Source: Coriobacteriaceae bacterium (GTDB lineage: Bacteria; Actinomycetota; Coriobacteriia; Coriobacteriales; Eggerthellaceae). From it: a stretch of DNA of 64,000 nucleotides. Both the position numbers and the translations under genes were made by a program. The stretch is taken from assembly GCA_004555335.1 (NCBI GenBank), contig SFII01000001.1, forward strand, positions 6,509 to 70,508. The letters are read 5' to 3'. The notes below the pieces were generated by a model that ran no database searches, was not told the DNA's origin, and saw nothing but the letters and a program-made list of their open reading frames with translations. Position 1 is the stretch's first letter. Every line of letters begins with the position of its first letter. Shown piece after piece: positions 8,481 through 17,771 of the stretch.

Positions 8481-9452
8481 ATGAGCGAATCCCGGATTAT
8501 GGGCGGTTCGGTCCGCCGAAGCGAATTCTTCTTCCCCTCGAGTTTGGAGGGGTATTCCATCCACGCCGTGAAGTGGGAGCCTGCAGATGGCAGGGCGTTC
8601 GGCGTGGTCCAGCTCATCCATGGGATGGAAGAGCACATCGGGCGCTACGACGACTTCGCGCGGTTTTTGGCCATGCGGGGATTCGTCGTGTGCGGTTCGA
8701 GCCATATCGGACATGGCAGGAGCGTGCCTTCGCCAGATCGCATAAGCTGCCTGCCGGAACACGGCGCGCAGGTCATGCTGTCCGACGTCCATACGCTCAG
8801 GAAGAGGATGTCTTCCGAATATCCCGACCTGCCATATGCGATGTTCGGCCATTCCATGGGAAGCTTCCTTCTGCGCGTCTACCTCGCGCGCTTCGGGGAA
8901 GGGCTTGCCGGCGCCATCGTGTGCGGTACCGGGCAGCAGCCTCCTTTGGCGGCGAGATGCGCCAACGCGATCGCCCGGGGGATCGGCCGCACGAAGGGTT
9001 TCGACTACAAGAGCGCGATGCTCGACAAGCTGGTAACGGGGTCTTTCGCCAAGGGTGTGGAAAATCCCAGGACCGCCTTCGATTGGCTTTCCTGCGATCC
9101 GTCCGTGGTAGACGAATACATCGCCGATCCCGCATGCGGCGTGATGTTCTCTGCGGGGGGATACGCGTCGCTCACCGACCTGGTTGCCGAGGCGGCCGGC
9201 AAGGCGTGCGCCTCGCGAGTACCCGATGGCCTGCCCGTGTTGTTCATCGCCGGTGCGAAGGACCCTGTGGGCGACTTCGGGAAAGGGCCCGCTGCTGCGG
9301 CGGAGATGATGGACGGGGTATCGCGGGCAGATGTCTCCCTTATCATCTACGAGGAGATGCGCCACGAGATCCTGAACGAGCCCGATCGCATTTCCGTGTA
9401 TTTCGATGCGCTCCGCTTCATCGAAGCGGCATGTGGAAAGGTGTCCCGATGA
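8481..9452 (+). CDS. Alpha/beta hydrolase, monoacylglycerol lipase/lysophospholipase-like
   Basis: 323 residues from the second of two adjacent ATGs; the spacing to AAGGAG favours 8481 over 8478. It belongs to the serine aminopeptidase S33/Hydrolase_4 type. The nucleophile elbow GHSMGS is at about residue 125, the acid is probably in AGAKDPVGDFG, and the histidine in MRHEILNE. An early HGMEEHIGRYDDFARFL segment is typical of monoglyceride lipase-like enzymes. No signal peptide is evident, so it acts in the cytoplasm. Its stop overlaps the glpK start (ATGA). Coupling to glycerol kinase makes release of glycerol from a glyceride or lysolipid an attractive role, but this is inference. Confidence 0.85.
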   Translation: MSESRIMGGSVRRSEFFFPSSLEGYSIHAVKWEPADGRAFGVVQLIHGMEEHIGRYDDFARFLAMRGFVVCGSSHIGHGRSVPSPDRISCLPEHGAQVMLSDVHTLRKRMSSEYPDLPYAMFGHSMGSFLLRVYLARFGEGLAGAIVCGTGQQPPLAARCANAIARGIGRTKGFDYKSAMLDKLVTGSFAKGVENPRTAFDWLSCDPSVVDEYIADPACGVMFSAGGYASLTDLVAEAAGKACASRVPDGLPVLFIAGAKDPVGDFGKGPAAAAEMMDGVSRADVSLIIYEEMRHEILNEPDRISVYFDALRFIEAACGKVSR

Positions 9453-10990
9453 CGTACGTTATCGCCCTCGACCAGGGAACCACTTCGTCGCGTGCCCTGC
9501 TGGTCGATCATGATTCGGTGGTGCGGGGGGTTGCCCAGAAGCCCTTCGCGCAGCATTTCCCCCAGCCCGGCTGGGTCGAGCACGATCCCTTCGACATCCT
9601 GGAAACGCAGATCGGGGTGTTGAACGATCTGATGGATAGGGAGGGTCTGGGTCCCGACGACATCGAATGCATCGGCATCACCAACCAGAGGGAAACCACC
9701 ATGCTCTGGGACAGGCGCACGGGTGACCCGGTGTGCAACGCCATCGTGTGGCAATGCAGGCGCACGGCCGATATCGTGGAAGCGGTCTGCGCCGAGCGCG
9801 GGGTTGCGGACTACATCACGGCCACGACGGGTCTTGTTCCCGATGCGTATTTTTCGGCCAGCAAGGTGAAGTGGATCTTGGATAACGTGCCCGGCGCGCG
9901 CGAGGCAGCGCAGATGGGCGATCTGCTGTTCGGCACCGTCGATACCTGGCTGATCTGGAACCTGACCGGCGGCAAGGTGCATGCGACGGATTACACCAAT
10001 GCGAGCAGGACCATGCTCTTCGACATCCATAAGGGTTGCTGGGACGAAAGGCTCTGCCGGATGTTCGGCATCCCCATGCATGTCCTGCCCGAGGTGCGCC
10101 GCTCGTCGGATTGCTACGGGGTGACGGCATCGGAGGCGCCGGCGTCGCATCGCGGGCTCACCGGTCGCGGGCGGGATCTTCCCCGCATCCCGCAGGGCAT
10201 CCGCATCTGCGGTGTTGCGGGCGACCAGCAGGCGGCCCTGTTCGGCCAGTGCTGCACCAGCGCGGGCAGGGCGAAGAACACCTACGGGACGGGTTGCTTC
10301 CTGCTCATGCATACGGGCAAGGTGGCGGTTTCTTCCCGCAACAACCTGATCACCACCATCGCCGCGAGTGCGCCGGGTGCCGAAGGACTGGAATACGCCC
10401 TCGAGGGGAGCGTGTTCATGGCAGGCGCCCTCATCCAGTGGCTTCGCGACGAGCTGGGTCTGATCGAATCGGTGGAGGAAAGCGAGCAGATGGCCTTGAG
10501 CGTGCCCGATTCCGCCGGCGTGTTCATCGTTCCGGCGTTCACGGGCCTGGGCGCTCCCTATTGGGATGCCGAAGCGCGCGGGGCGATTTACGGGCTCACG
10601 CGCGGCGCGCGCAGGGAGCACATCGTCAGGGCGGCGCTGGAATCGCTCGCCTTCCAGGTGAATGACCTGATCAGGGGGATGGAAGACGACGCCGGCTGCT
10701 GCTTGGAGCTTCTCGCCGTGGATGGCGGCGCGAGCCGCAACAACTTCCTCATGCAGTTCCAAAGCGACATCCTGCGCACCAGGCTGCAAAGGCCCGTCTC
10801 CACCGAAACCACCGCCTTGGGCGCGGCATATCTTGCCGGTTTGCAGACGGGTTTCTGGCAAGATATGGGTGAGATATGCGCGCGGCGTTCGATCGAGCGC
10901 GAATTCACGCCCGGGATGGATGCGTGCACCAGGGATGCGGCGGTGATGAAGTGGTCCCGCTGCATCGAGCGCACCCGGAGCACTTACTGA
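9449..10990 (+). CDS. glpK: Glycerol kinase
   Basis: 513 residues, close to the usual 500. It phosphorylates glycerol with ATP to sn-glycerol 3-phosphate. The protein begins YVIALDQGTTSSRALL and carries ITNQRETTMLWDRRTG, AIVWQCRRT, FGTVDTWLIWNLTGG, and the ATP-site segments GDQQAALFGQ, NTYGTGCFLL and AVDGGASRNNFLMQFQSD. The ATG overlaps the stop of the hydrolase gene by four bases (ATGA), so translation is coupled. There is no glpF, glpD or obvious regulator nearby. rpiB follows after 34 bases. Confidence 0.97.
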   Translation: MTYVIALDQGTTSSRALLVDHDSVVRGVAQKPFAQHFPQPGWVEHDPFDILETQIGVLNDLMDREGLGPDDIECIGITNQRETTMLWDRRTGDPVCNAIVWQCRRTADIVEAVCAERGVADYITATTGLVPDAYFSASKVKWILDNVPGAREAAQMGDLLFGTVDTWLIWNLTGGKVHATDYTNASRTMLFDIHKGCWDERLCRMFGIPMHVLPEVRRSSDCYGVTASEAPASHRGLTGRGRDLPRIPQGIRICGVAGDQQAALFGQCCTSAGRAKNTYGTGCFLLMHTGKVAVSSRNNLITTIAASAPGAEGLEYALEGSVFMAGALIQWLRDELGLIESVEESEQMALSVPDSAGVFIVPAFTGLGAPYWDAEARGAIYGLTRGARREHIVRAALESLAFQVNDLIRGMEDDAGCCLELLAVDGGASRNNFLMQFQSDILRTRLQRPVSTETTALGAAYLAGLQTGFWQDMGEICARRSIEREFTPGMDACTRDAAVMKWSRCIERTRSTY

Positions 10991-11024
10991 AGGACATGCG
11001 GACTCTAAGGAAAGGGTACCTGAA

Positions 11025-11459
11025 ATGAAGATCTCAATCGGAAGCGACCACGCAGGGTTCGAGCAGAAGGAGCTGCTCAAGGCCTATCTGGAAGAACTCG
11101 GGCATGAAGTGGTCGACCGCGGCTGCTACAGCGAGGAGCGTGTGGATTATCCCGACCATGCCGTTCCCGTGGCGGAGGATGTTGCCCAGGGCGACTCCGA
11201 GCGGGGCGTTCTGGTGTGCGGCACGGGCATCGGAATGGCGCTTGCTGCGGACAAGGTGGCCGGCATCCGCGCTGCGAACATCATCAATCCCCAGTTCGCC
11301 CAACTGTGCCGCGAGCACAACGACTGCAACGTCATCACCTTGTCGGGAAGGTTCGTCGAGTTTGAAGAGAACAAGAGGATCCTCGATGCGTTTCTGACCA
11401 CCGAATTCGGCGGTGGCCGACACGCGGGGAGGGTTTGCAAGATTATGGAGCTCGATTAA
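11025..11459 (+). CDS. rpiB: Ribose-5-phosphate isomerase B
   Basis: 144 residues. RpiB/LacAB-family enzyme interconverting ribose 5-phosphate and ribulose 5-phosphate in the non-oxidative pentose phosphate pathway. It begins MKISIGSDHAGFEQKE; the catalytic cysteine is C65 in VCGTGIGMALAADK, with IRAANIINPQFAQLCREHNDCN and LSGRFV following as in the family. It is the last gene of the run that starts at 5048. The next gene, glyA, has its own candidate -10 element in between. Confidence 0.95.
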   Translation: MKISIGSDHAGFEQKELLKAYLEELGHEVVDRGCYSEERVDYPDHAVPVAEDVAQGDSERGVLVCGTGIGMALAADKVAGIRAANIINPQFAQLCREHNDCNVITLSGRFVEFEENKRILDAFLTTEFGGGRHAGRVCKIMELD

Positions 11460-11481
11460 CCCTTCCGTTATCTTCGGGCGA

Positions 11482-11487
11482 TAGAAT
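11482..11487 (+). promoter_or_regulatory. Candidate -10 of glyA
   Basis: TAGAAT (5 of 6 matches to TATAAT) lies 36 bases before the glyA ATG. No clear -35 was seen. Confidence 0.35.
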
Positions 11488-11523
11488 CGCAACAACGAAT
11501 GTCATCTGGCCAAGGAGGATGCC

Positions 11524-12777
11524 ATGTCCCTGAATTACGTATCCCAGTCCGATCCTGCGGTTGCCGCGGCCCTTTGCGCGGAACTCGACCGCCAGCGCAC
11601 CAGCATCGAACTGATCGCTTCCGAGAACTTCACTTCCCCTGCGGTAATGGAGGCCGTGGGAAGCGTGCTCACCAATAAGTACGCCGAAGGCTATCCCGGC
11701 AAGCGCTATTACGGCGGCTGCGAGAAGGTCGACCTTGTGGAAGACCTTGCACGCGATCGCGCGAAGGAATTGTTCGGTGCGGGTTTCGCCAACGTGCAGC
11801 CCCATTCCGGCGCCCAGGCGAACTACGCCGCATACGCCGCGATGATCCAGCCCGGCGATACCATCCTGGGCATGAGCCTGGACAACGGCGGGCATCTTAC
11901 CCACGGATCCCCCGCGAACTTCTCGGGCAAACTGTACAACGTCGTCGCCTACGGCTTGAATGAGGAAGAGCGCCTGGATTACGACGAGCTGGAGCGCTTG
12001 GCGAAGGAGCACCGCCCCAAGCTCATCGTCGCCGGCGCCTCCGCGTATCCGCGTATCATCGACTTCGAGCGTATCGGCAATATCGCCCGCGAAGTCGGCG
12101 CCCTGCTGATGGTCGACATGGCCCACATCGCAGGCTTGGTTGCGACCGGTGCGCATCCCAGTCCCGTTCCCCATGCCGACGTGGTCACCACCACCACCCA
12201 TAAGACCCTGCGCGGACCCCGCGGCGGCCTGATCCTCACCAACGACGAGGCCCTGGCCAAGAAGCTCAACTCCGCGGTCTTTCCCGGATCCCAGGGCGGT
12301 CCCCTCATGCACGTCATCGCAGGCAAGGCGGTGGCGCTGGGCGAGGCCCTGAAGCCCGAATACAAGACCTACATCGACAACGTCGTCGCGAATTGCGCGC
12401 GTATGGGCGAGGGCATGGTCGAAGGCGGCCTTCGCCTGGTCACCGGCGGCACCGACAACCATCTGTGCCTGGTCGACCTCACCAATGCGGGAATCACCGG
12501 CAAGGATGCCGAAAAGATCCTGGAGTCCGTCGGCCTGACCGTCAATAAGAACACCATCCCCAACGAGCCGCTTTCGCCCTTCGTGACCAGCGGCATCCGC
12601 GTGGGTTCTGCGGCGGCGACCACCCGCGGCTTGACCGAGGAAGATTTCTACCAGGTGGGCTTGGCTATCGCCGAGGCGGTCTTCAATGCGGGCGATGAAG
12701 CCCGTCTGGAGCAGATCGCCAAGCGCATGGATGCCATCATCCAGGCGCATCCGCTCTATCCTCAGATCACTTACTAG
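11524..12777 (+). CDS. glyA: Serine hydroxymethyltransferase
   Basis: 417 residues, the standard length. PLP enzyme converting serine plus tetrahydrofolate to glycine plus methylene-tetrahydrofolate, the main source of one-carbon units. The PLP lysine is K227 in [13 protein letters not shown]. Other landmarks are [42 protein letters not shown] and [18 protein letters not shown] lies 6 bases before the ATG. The methylene-THF made here also links to the purine genes purM and purN at the other end of the window. Confidence 0.98.
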   Translation: MSLNYVSQSDPAVAAALCAELDRQRTSIELIASENFTSPAVMEAVGSVLTNKYAEGYPGKRYYGGCEKVDLVEDLARDRAKELFGAGFANVQPHSGAQANYAAYAAMIQPGDTILGMSLDNGGHLTHGSPANFSGKLYNVVAYGLNEEERLDYDELERLAKEHRPKLIVAGASAYPRIIDFERIGNIAREVGALLMVDMAHIAGLVATGAHPSPVPHADVVTTTTHKTLRGPRGGLILTNDEALAKKLNSAVFPGSQGGPLMHVIAGKAVALGEALKPEYKTYIDNVVANCARMGEGMVEGGLRLVTGGTDNHLCLVDLTNAGITGKDAEKILESVGLTVNKNTIPNEPLSPFVTSGIRVGSAAATTRGLTEEDFYQVGLAIAEAVFNAGDEARLEQIAKRMDAIIQAHPLYPQITY

Positions 12778-12810
12778 GGATACAATCGGAAAACCAATTC
12801 GATTCACCAG

Positions 12811-12838
12811 GCGCCCCGGGCTTCGACTCGGGGCGCTT
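12811..12838 (+). terminator. Hairpin between glyA and the deaminase gene
   Basis: GCGCCCCG / CGGGGCGC with a 10-base loop and TT after it. It could end the glyA transcript, but it lies downstream of a -10-like TACAAT (12781-12786) and could equally be 5' leader structure of the next gene. Confidence 0.35.
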
Positions 12839-12859
12839 CCCGATAGAAAGGGCGAAGCG

Positions 12860-13351
12860 ATGGGTGTCGAATCCCCGAAAACAGCCAATATTCCCGTTCC
12901 GGAAAACCGTCCCAGCTGGGATGAGTATTTCATGACCCTCGCAGAGCAGGTCGCGACAAGGACGACGTGCTTGCGCAGAGCGGTCGGCGCGGTCATTGTG
13001 AAGGATAAGAGAATCCTCGCAACGGGTTACAACGGGGTGCCCTCGGGCTTGCGCCATTGCTGCGAAACGGGTTGCCTCAGGCAGCAACTGGGCATCCCAA
13101 GCGGGCAGCGGCATGAGATCTGCCGCGGGTTGCACGCGGAGCAGAATGCCATCGTGCAGGCAGCGCGATACGGGATAGATATCTCCGGTTCCACGATGTA
13201 CGTCAATACGCAGCCATGCGTGGTATGCGCGAAGATGCTCATCAATGCAGGTGTCGAGGAGATAGTGTATTCGAACCCATATCCCGATGAGCTCTCGATG
13301 GAACTGCTGGAAGAATCGGGGGTTCGCTTAAGGATGTTCAGCCGCGAATAG
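12860..13351 (+). CDS. Deoxycytidylate (dCMP) deaminase family protein
   Basis: 163 residues. Zinc-dependent cytidine/deoxycytidylate deaminase fold: H92-A-E94 in [12 protein letters not shown] gives the zinc histidine and catalytic glutamate, and PC120VVC123 gives the two zinc cysteines. [14 protein letters not shown] and the inserted Cys/His-rich loop (CCETGC ... GQRHEICRG) are characteristic of dCMP deaminase/ComEB proteins rather than cytidine or tRNA-adenosine deaminases. The probable reaction is dCMP to dUMP, feeding dTMP synthesis; the neighbouring glyA supplies the methylene-THF for that pathway. Confidence 0.88.
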   Translation: MGVESPKTANIPVPENRPSWDEYFMTLAEQVATRTTCLRRAVGAVIVKDKRILATGYNGVPSGLRHCCETGCLRQQLGIPSGQRHEICRGLHAEQNAIVQAARYGIDISGSTMYVNTQPCVVCAKMLINAGVEEIVYSNPYPDELSMELLEESGVRLRMFSRE

Positions 13352-13403
13352 GCGGCAAGCGACGAGCTGGCGGGATATGTCAGCCGCAAGGAGAAGTCAA
13401 TCC

Positions 13404-13431
13404 TTTACAGCGTAAACGGTTGGGATATTAT
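13404..13431 (+). promoter_or_regulatory. Promoter of the ATP synthase operon
   Basis: TTTACA (-35) and TATTAT (-10) are separated by 16 bases and lie about 60 bases before the first gene of the atp operon. It is one of the few clear two-box promoters in the window, in a locally AT-rich stretch. Confidence 0.6.
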
Positions 13432-13490
13432 AACAATGTATTGCTATAGGGAGATGTGCGCAAAAAGCGCTTGGTAAATGAGAGTGGAGT

Positions 13491-13775
13491 ATGGTAATCG
13501 CAGTAATTGCAGCTCTTCTGGTCAGTATCCTGAGCCTCGTCCCCTTCTGGGTAGCGGTAAAAAGGGTGCGTCTGATCAATGAGACGGCATCGGCCGGCGT
13601 GCTCGGTCCCTTCCTGCTTACGATTGCAATCTCCTTCCTCATCCTGCTCGCGGGAATCGTGCTCTGCAAGCTCATTGCGGCAGATTATCAAGTGGTATAC
13701 TCGCTCACTGAACTTATAGCATTCACGGTTGGCGTGGTTGTTATGGGCTTGCTGATCAAGCAGCGCCAGAAATAG
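13491..13775 (+). CDS. Small membrane protein at head of atp operon (AtpI-like)
   Basis: 94 residues with three likely membrane helices (about 2-23, 40-62 and 69-88) and a basic C-terminus (KQRQK). Sequence similarity to known AtpI is not recognisable by eye. The call rests on position: first gene of the ATP synthase operon, 17 bases before atpB, where atpI or another small membrane gene usually sits. AtpI is thought to help assemble the c-ring. GTGGAG lies just before the ATG. Confidence 0.6.
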   Translation: MVIAVIAALLVSILSLVPFWVAVKRVRLINETASAGVLGPFLLTIAISFLILLAGIVLCKLIAADYQVVYSLTELIAFTVGVVVMGLLIKQRQK

Positions 13776-13792
13776 AAAAAAAGGAGAGTAGC

Positions 13793-14602
13793 ATGGCTTT
13801 TGAGCTTACGGGTAATCCGCTTGCGGATATCGCAGCCCCGATCGAAGAGCTGAGCGAATCGTTCAATTCGACATTCGTGGTCAGCTTCGGTAACGGCATC
13901 GGCCTCACCCAGTACACCGCGTGGATGATCCTCATCAGCATTGTCGTGCTGGCAGTGGTCCTGGTGGGTGTGCGCAAGGTGCAGGTTGTCCCCAAGGGCA
14001 AGTTCGCAGGACTGATCGACTGGGGATACGACGCGGTTTGCCGCAATATGGGCGAAGGTGCTATCGGCCATGGCTGGAAGAAGCACATCCCCTTCCTGGC
14101 GACCCTGTTCTTCTTCATCCTGATCAGCAACATCATCGGCCTGATCCCCGGCGCTAAGACCCCCACCGGCTCCCTCAGCGTCACTTGGGCACTGGCTCTT
14201 ATTTCCTTCGTATACTTCAACGCATACGGCATCAAGGCAAAGGGCGGCCTGGGCTACATCAAGTCCATCGCTCCTTCCGGTCTGCCCAAGCCCATGGTTC
14301 CGGTTATCTGGTTCTTCGAATTCTTCTCCCTGGTCATCCGCCTGCTTACCCTGGCCGTTCGACTCTACGGCAACATGTTCGCAGGCCACATGATCCTGGG
14401 TATCTTCGCCATCATGACCCAGTTCTTCATCCTGGAAGTGGCAATGGCCGGCGCAAGCGTCGTCGTTGCACTGCCCTCCATCGCATGGGCGCTCTTCCTG
14501 CTGGTTATGTATGCGCTCGAATGCCTGGTTGCATTCCTTCAGGCATACGTCTTCACCATCCTGTCGGCCGTGTACGTCGGCCTGGCAACCTCTTCCCACT
14601 AA
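13793..14602 (+). CDS. atpB: ATP synthase F0 subunit a
   Basis: 269 residues, hydrophobic. Subunit a forms the proton half-channels beside the c-ring. The essential arginine region is visible as VIRLLTLAVRLYGNMFAGH, followed by helices ending AYVFTILSAVYVGLA. AAGGAGAG lies 6 bases before the ATG. It is followed by an unusually long, structured gap of 148 bases before atpE. Confidence 0.96.
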   Translation: MAFELTGNPLADIAAPIEELSESFNSTFVVSFGNGIGLTQYTAWMILISIVVLAVVLVGVRKVQVVPKGKFAGLIDWGYDAVCRNMGEGAIGHGWKKHIPFLATLFFFILISNIIGLIPGAKTPTGSLSVTWALALISFVYFNAYGIKAKGGLGYIKSIAPSGLPKPMVPVIWFFEFFSLVIRLLTLAVRLYGNMFAGHMILGIFAIMTQFFILEVAMAGASVVVALPSIAWALFLLVMYALECLVAFLQAYVFTILSAVYVGLATSSH

Positions 14603-14750
14603 AAGGCATCGGCCTTTCAATTGGGTAAGATTTCGAGCGGGAGATTCTCCCGCTCATAGTTTCGGCTTTATCCGGCACGAGTGAGCCGGTTAGGCATAGT
14701 GGTAATTGTTTTTGGGAAAGCCCCGAAAACGACAAAAGGAGGAAAACGTT
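14603..14750 (+). other. Structured intergenic leader of atpE
   Basis: 148 bases, far longer than other gaps in this operon (1-47 bases). It contains a perfect 9-bp hairpin with a 3-base loop at 14635-14655 (GAGCGGGAG / CTCCCGCTC), a second stem CCGG ... CCGG near 14677-14692, and an AAAGGC/GCCTTT-type repeat just after the atpB stop. There is no T-run after the hairpins. A strong AAGGAGG precedes the atpE ATG. A role in raising atpE expression or protecting a processed end is plausible because the c subunit is needed in excess. Confidence 0.5.
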
Positions 14751-14969
14751 ATGGAAACCACCTTCATCATCGCAGCATTGAAGGTCGTCGGCTACGGCCT
14801 TGGCACCATCGGCCCTGGCATCGGTCTTGGTCTTTGCGGTTATGGTCTGTGCGTAGGCTCTGCACGTCAGCCCGAACTCGCTGGCAAGCTGTTCACCAAC
14901 GCCCTGATCTTCGGCGCACTCGCAGAAGCACTCGCCCTGATCGGCTTCGTTCTTACCTTCATCTTCTAA
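14751..14969 (+). CDS. atpE: ATP synthase F0 subunit c
   Basis: 72 residues, two membrane helices joined by the polar loop ARQPEL. Helix 1 has the glycine-rich packing motif GTIGPGIGLGLCGYGLCVG; helix 2 carries the ion-binding glutamate in ALAEALALIGF. The residue after that Glu is Ala rather than Ser/Thr, and the Gln of sodium-binding c subunits is not seen in helix 1, so proton coupling is likelier. AAAAGGAGG precedes the ATG. Confidence 0.96.
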   Translation: METTFIIAALKVVGYGLGTIGPGIGLGLCGYGLCVGSARQPELAGKLFTNALIFGALAEALALIGFVLTFIF

Positions 14970-15016
14970 AAAAGCTTAGTGTTGAATTGCATTTAGCTAA
15001 GAAAGAAGGTGGATAC

Positions 15017-15619
15017 GTGAAAAAGACGAAGCTGGTAAAGGTAGGCACCGCTGCAGCAGCGTTCGCTGCGCTTCAGTGCGCTTTCCCCGTCCTCGCATTC
15101 GCCTCTGAGAAGGAAGGCATCGCGGTTCTCATCCCCGATATGAACGAGTTCATTCCCATGCTCGTCGCCTTCCTTATCATTCTCGCCGTTCTGGCGAAGC
15201 TCGGCTGGCCTGTAATCGATAACATTATCACCAAGCGTGAGACCACGATTACCGAGGCACTGAAGAAGTCCGAGGAAGCCCAGGTAGAAAGCGAGCGTGT
15301 GCTTGCCGAGTACCGCAAGCAGCTGGCTGACGCGAAGGCTCAGTCCGCCCAGATCATCGCTGACGCTCGCGCCACCGGTGAATCTGTCAAGGCTGACATC
15401 ACCGCTAAGGCACAGGCTGAGGCAGCGGACATGATCGAAAAGGCCCGCGGCGCCATCGAAGCCGAGAAGAAGGCTGCAATCGCCGAACTTCAGAGCTCTG
15501 TGGCAGAGACCTCCATTGCTGTTGCATCCAAGGTTATCGGTGCGGACCTCAGCGACGATGAGCATCGTCAGCTCATCGAGCGCTACGTAAACGAGGCGGG
15601 TAGTTTCAATGCCAACTAA
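15017..15619 (+). CDS. atpF: ATP synthase F0 subunit b
   Basis: 200 residues from a GTG start with GAAGGTGG upstream. Residues 36 onward are a normal b subunit: a membrane helix (about MLVAFLIILAVLAKLGW), then a long charged coiled coil that forms the peripheral stalk. Before it is an extra signal-peptide-like segment: KKTKLVKVG, a hydrophobic stretch, and a possible cleavage site after AFA. The b subunit may therefore be made with a cleavable leader or have two hydrophobic segments. It overlaps atpH by 11 bases. Confidence 0.93.
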   Translation: MKKTKLVKVGTAAAAFAALQCAFPVLAFASEKEGIAVLIPDMNEFIPMLVAFLIILAVLAKLGWPVIDNIITKRETTITEALKKSEEAQVESERVLAEYRKQLADAKAQSAQIIADARATGESVKADITAKAQAEAADMIEKARGAIEAEKKAAIAELQSSVAETSIAVASKVIGADLSDDEHRQLIERYVNEAGSFNAN

Positions 15620-16169
15620 CCGTCACACCGCAAAAGCCGAAGCCGAGCTGTACGCAACGACGCTTCTGGAAGCCCTGAATAACGAGGGCGGGCTTGACGC
15701 TGTCATGAACGGCCGTACCCAGATCGACACGATTATCAGGTACGCCCGTGCAAATGCCCAGCTCAACGAAGTTATGGCGGATTCCAGCATTGCGCCGGAG
15801 CAGCGCGCACAGCTCGTCAAGCGAGTATTCGCAGATTGCGAGCCCGCTTTGGTGAGCGTGCTCGCCGTTATGGCAGAGCGTGGCGATTTCTCCAGGTTGA
15901 ACCGTATCTGGGACATCTACGATGCCAAGATCAGGGAAAAGTTCAACGTGTGCGTGGTTGACGTTGTCACCCGCGTGGCGCTTGACGATCACCTGCGAGA
16001 AGTAATCAAGAACAAGGCCGGCAAGGATCTTGGTTGCGATGTTGTCCTCAACGAGAGCATCGACACCAGCCTCCTGGGCGGCATCATCATGAGCGCCAAT
16101 GGGCAGCGCATCGATGCAAGTGTGAACACTATGCTCGACAACGCTCGTACAGCGCTGAAGAAAAATTAA
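15609..16169 (+). CDS. atpH: ATP synthase F1 subunit delta
   Basis: 186 residues. Delta/OSCP family, joining the peripheral stalk to the top of F1. The family's LLDASIDPSLLGG-like segment is seen here as LNESIDTSLLGGIIM, with a DASVNTMLDNARTALKK ending. It starts inside the 3' end of atpF (11-base overlap) and is followed by atpA after 18 bases. Confidence 0.93.
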   Translation: MPTNRHTAKAEAELYATTLLEALNNEGGLDAVMNGRTQIDTIIRYARANAQLNEVMADSSIAPEQRAQLVKRVFADCEPALVSVLAVMAERGDFSRLNRIWDIYDAKIREKFNVCVVDVVTRVALDDHLREVIKNKAGKDLGCDVVLNESIDTSLLGGIIMSANGQRIDASVNTMLDNARTALKKN

Positions 16170-16187
16170 CGATGGAGGTGAATGTAA

Positions 16188-17759
16188 GTGACTGAAATCA
16201 CCGCACAGTCTATCGACGACGCGCTGCGCAAGCAGCTCGATGCGCTGAACACAAGCGTTGAATCTCGCGAAGTCGGCACGGTAATTCAGGTTGGCGACGG
16301 TATTGCCCGTATCGATGGCCTGAAGGACGCGATGGCTGGCGAATTGCTCGAATTCACCGGTTCCAACGGCAAGACCGTCTACGGCATGGCTCAGAACCTC
16401 GAAGAGGACGAAGTCGGCGCCGTACTGATGGGCGAGGTCACCGCAATCAAGGAAAATGACATGGTACGCACCACCGGTCGTATCGTGGAGGTTCCCTCTG
16501 GTCGCGCACTGCTTGGCCGCGTCGTGAACCCCTTGGGCATGCCTCTTGACGGCAAGGGCCCCATCGAGGCCGAGGCATATCGTCCCGTCGAATTCAAGGC
16601 ACCCGGTGTTATCTCCCGCCAGCCCGTTTGCGAACCCATGCAGACCGGCATCCTCGCAGTCGACTCTATGATTCCCATTGGCCGTGGCCAGCGAGAACTC
16701 ATCATCGGCGACCGCCAGACCGGTAAGACCGCTATCGCGGTCGACACCATCATCAACCAGAAAGGCCAGGACATGATCTGCATCTATGTTGCGATCGGTC
16801 AGAAGGCCTCTACGGTTGCCGGTCTCGTCGAGACCCTGGAAAAGCATGGCGCGATGGAATACACCATCATCGTCTGCGCTTCCGCAGCCGACTCCGCTCC
16901 TCTGCAGTACATCGCTCCCATGGCCGGTGCTGCAATGGGCGAATACTTCGTGTACAACGGCGTAGACGGCAAGCCCGCGAACGCCGAAAACCCCGGCCAG
17001 CACGTCCTGTGCATCTACGACGACTTGTCCAAGCAGGCCGTCGCATATCGCCAGATGTCTTTGACCCTGCGTCGCCCGCCGGGACGCGAAGCATATCCTG
17101 GCGACATCTTCTACCTGCACAGCCGCTTGCTGGAACGTGCAGTCAAGATGTCCGATGAAAACGGCGGCGGTTCCATGACCGCTCTGCCTATCATCGAAAC
17201 CCAGGCAGGCGACGTTTCCGCCTATATTCCTACCAATGTTATTTCCATTACCGACGGTCAGATCTTCCTGGTTACCGACCTGTTCTTCCAGGGCCAGCGC
17301 CCCGCAGTCGACGTAGGTATCTCCGTTTCCCGCGTAGGCGGCTCCGCTCAGACCAAGGCTGTCAAGAGCGTTGCAGGCTCCCTGCGTCTGGACCTTGCAT
17401 CCTACCGTGAGCTTCAGGCGTTCACCCAGTTCGGTTCCGACCTGGACAAGGCAACCACCGACCAGCTCAACCGCGGTGCCCGCATGATGGAACTGCTCAA
17501 GCAGGGCCGTTATGTACCTATGGCTTTCGAAGAAGAAGCCATCGCCGTTTACGCTGGCAACCATGCCTATCTGGACGACCTGCCGGTAGAGGACGTCGTA
17601 CGTTTCCGCAACGAGCTCATCGACTATCTGCGCGCTGCGCATGCCGATCTGCTGGCAGAGCTGCACGCTGAGAAGAAGTTCAATGAGGGCATCGAGGCTA
17701 AGCTGAATGTCGCCATCGAACAGTTCAAGCAGCAGTTCGTCGTTACGGACAAGGCTTAA
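16188..17759 (+). CDS. atpA: ATP synthase F1 subunit alpha
   Basis: 523 residues from a GTG start with GGAGGTG upstream. The non-catalytic nucleotide-binding subunit. Walker A reads GDRQTGKTA, preceded by [40 protein letters not shown] is the typical alpha signature region, and [15 protein letters not shown] follows. Length and order are normal. Confidence 0.97.
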   Translation: MTEITAQSIDDALRKQLDALNTSVESREVGTVIQVGDGIARIDGLKDAMAGELLEFTGSNGKTVYGMAQNLEEDEVGAVLMGEVTAIKENDMVRTTGRIVEVPSGRALLGRVVNPLGMPLDGKGPIEAEAYRPVEFKAPGVISRQPVCEPMQTGILAVDSMIPIGRGQRELIIGDRQTGKTAIAVDTIINQKGQDMICIYVAIGQKASTVAGLVETLEKHGAMEYTIIVCASAADSAPLQYIAPMAGAAMGEYFVYNGVDGKPANAENPGQHVLCIYDDLSKQAVAYRQMSLTLRRPPGREAYPGDIFYLHSRLLERAVKMSDENGGGSMTALPIIETQAGDVSAYIPTNVISITDGQIFLVTDLFFQGQRPAVDVGISVSRVGGSAQTKAVKSVAGSLRLDLASYRELQAFTQFGSDLDKATTDQLNRGARMMELLKQGRYVPMAFEEEAIAVYAGNHAYLDDLPVEDVVRFRNELIDYLRAAHADLLAELHAEKKFNEGIEAKLNVAIEQFKQQFVVTDKA

Positions 17760-17771
17760 GGCAGGTAGCGC

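Noticed and set aside
7550..9448. Open frame upstream of and in frame with glpK
   Set aside because: The Arg/Pro-rich translation is the shadow of the TsaC fusion and hydrolase genes; the glycerol kinase homology starts exactly at ATG 9449, which is coupled to the hydrolase stop.
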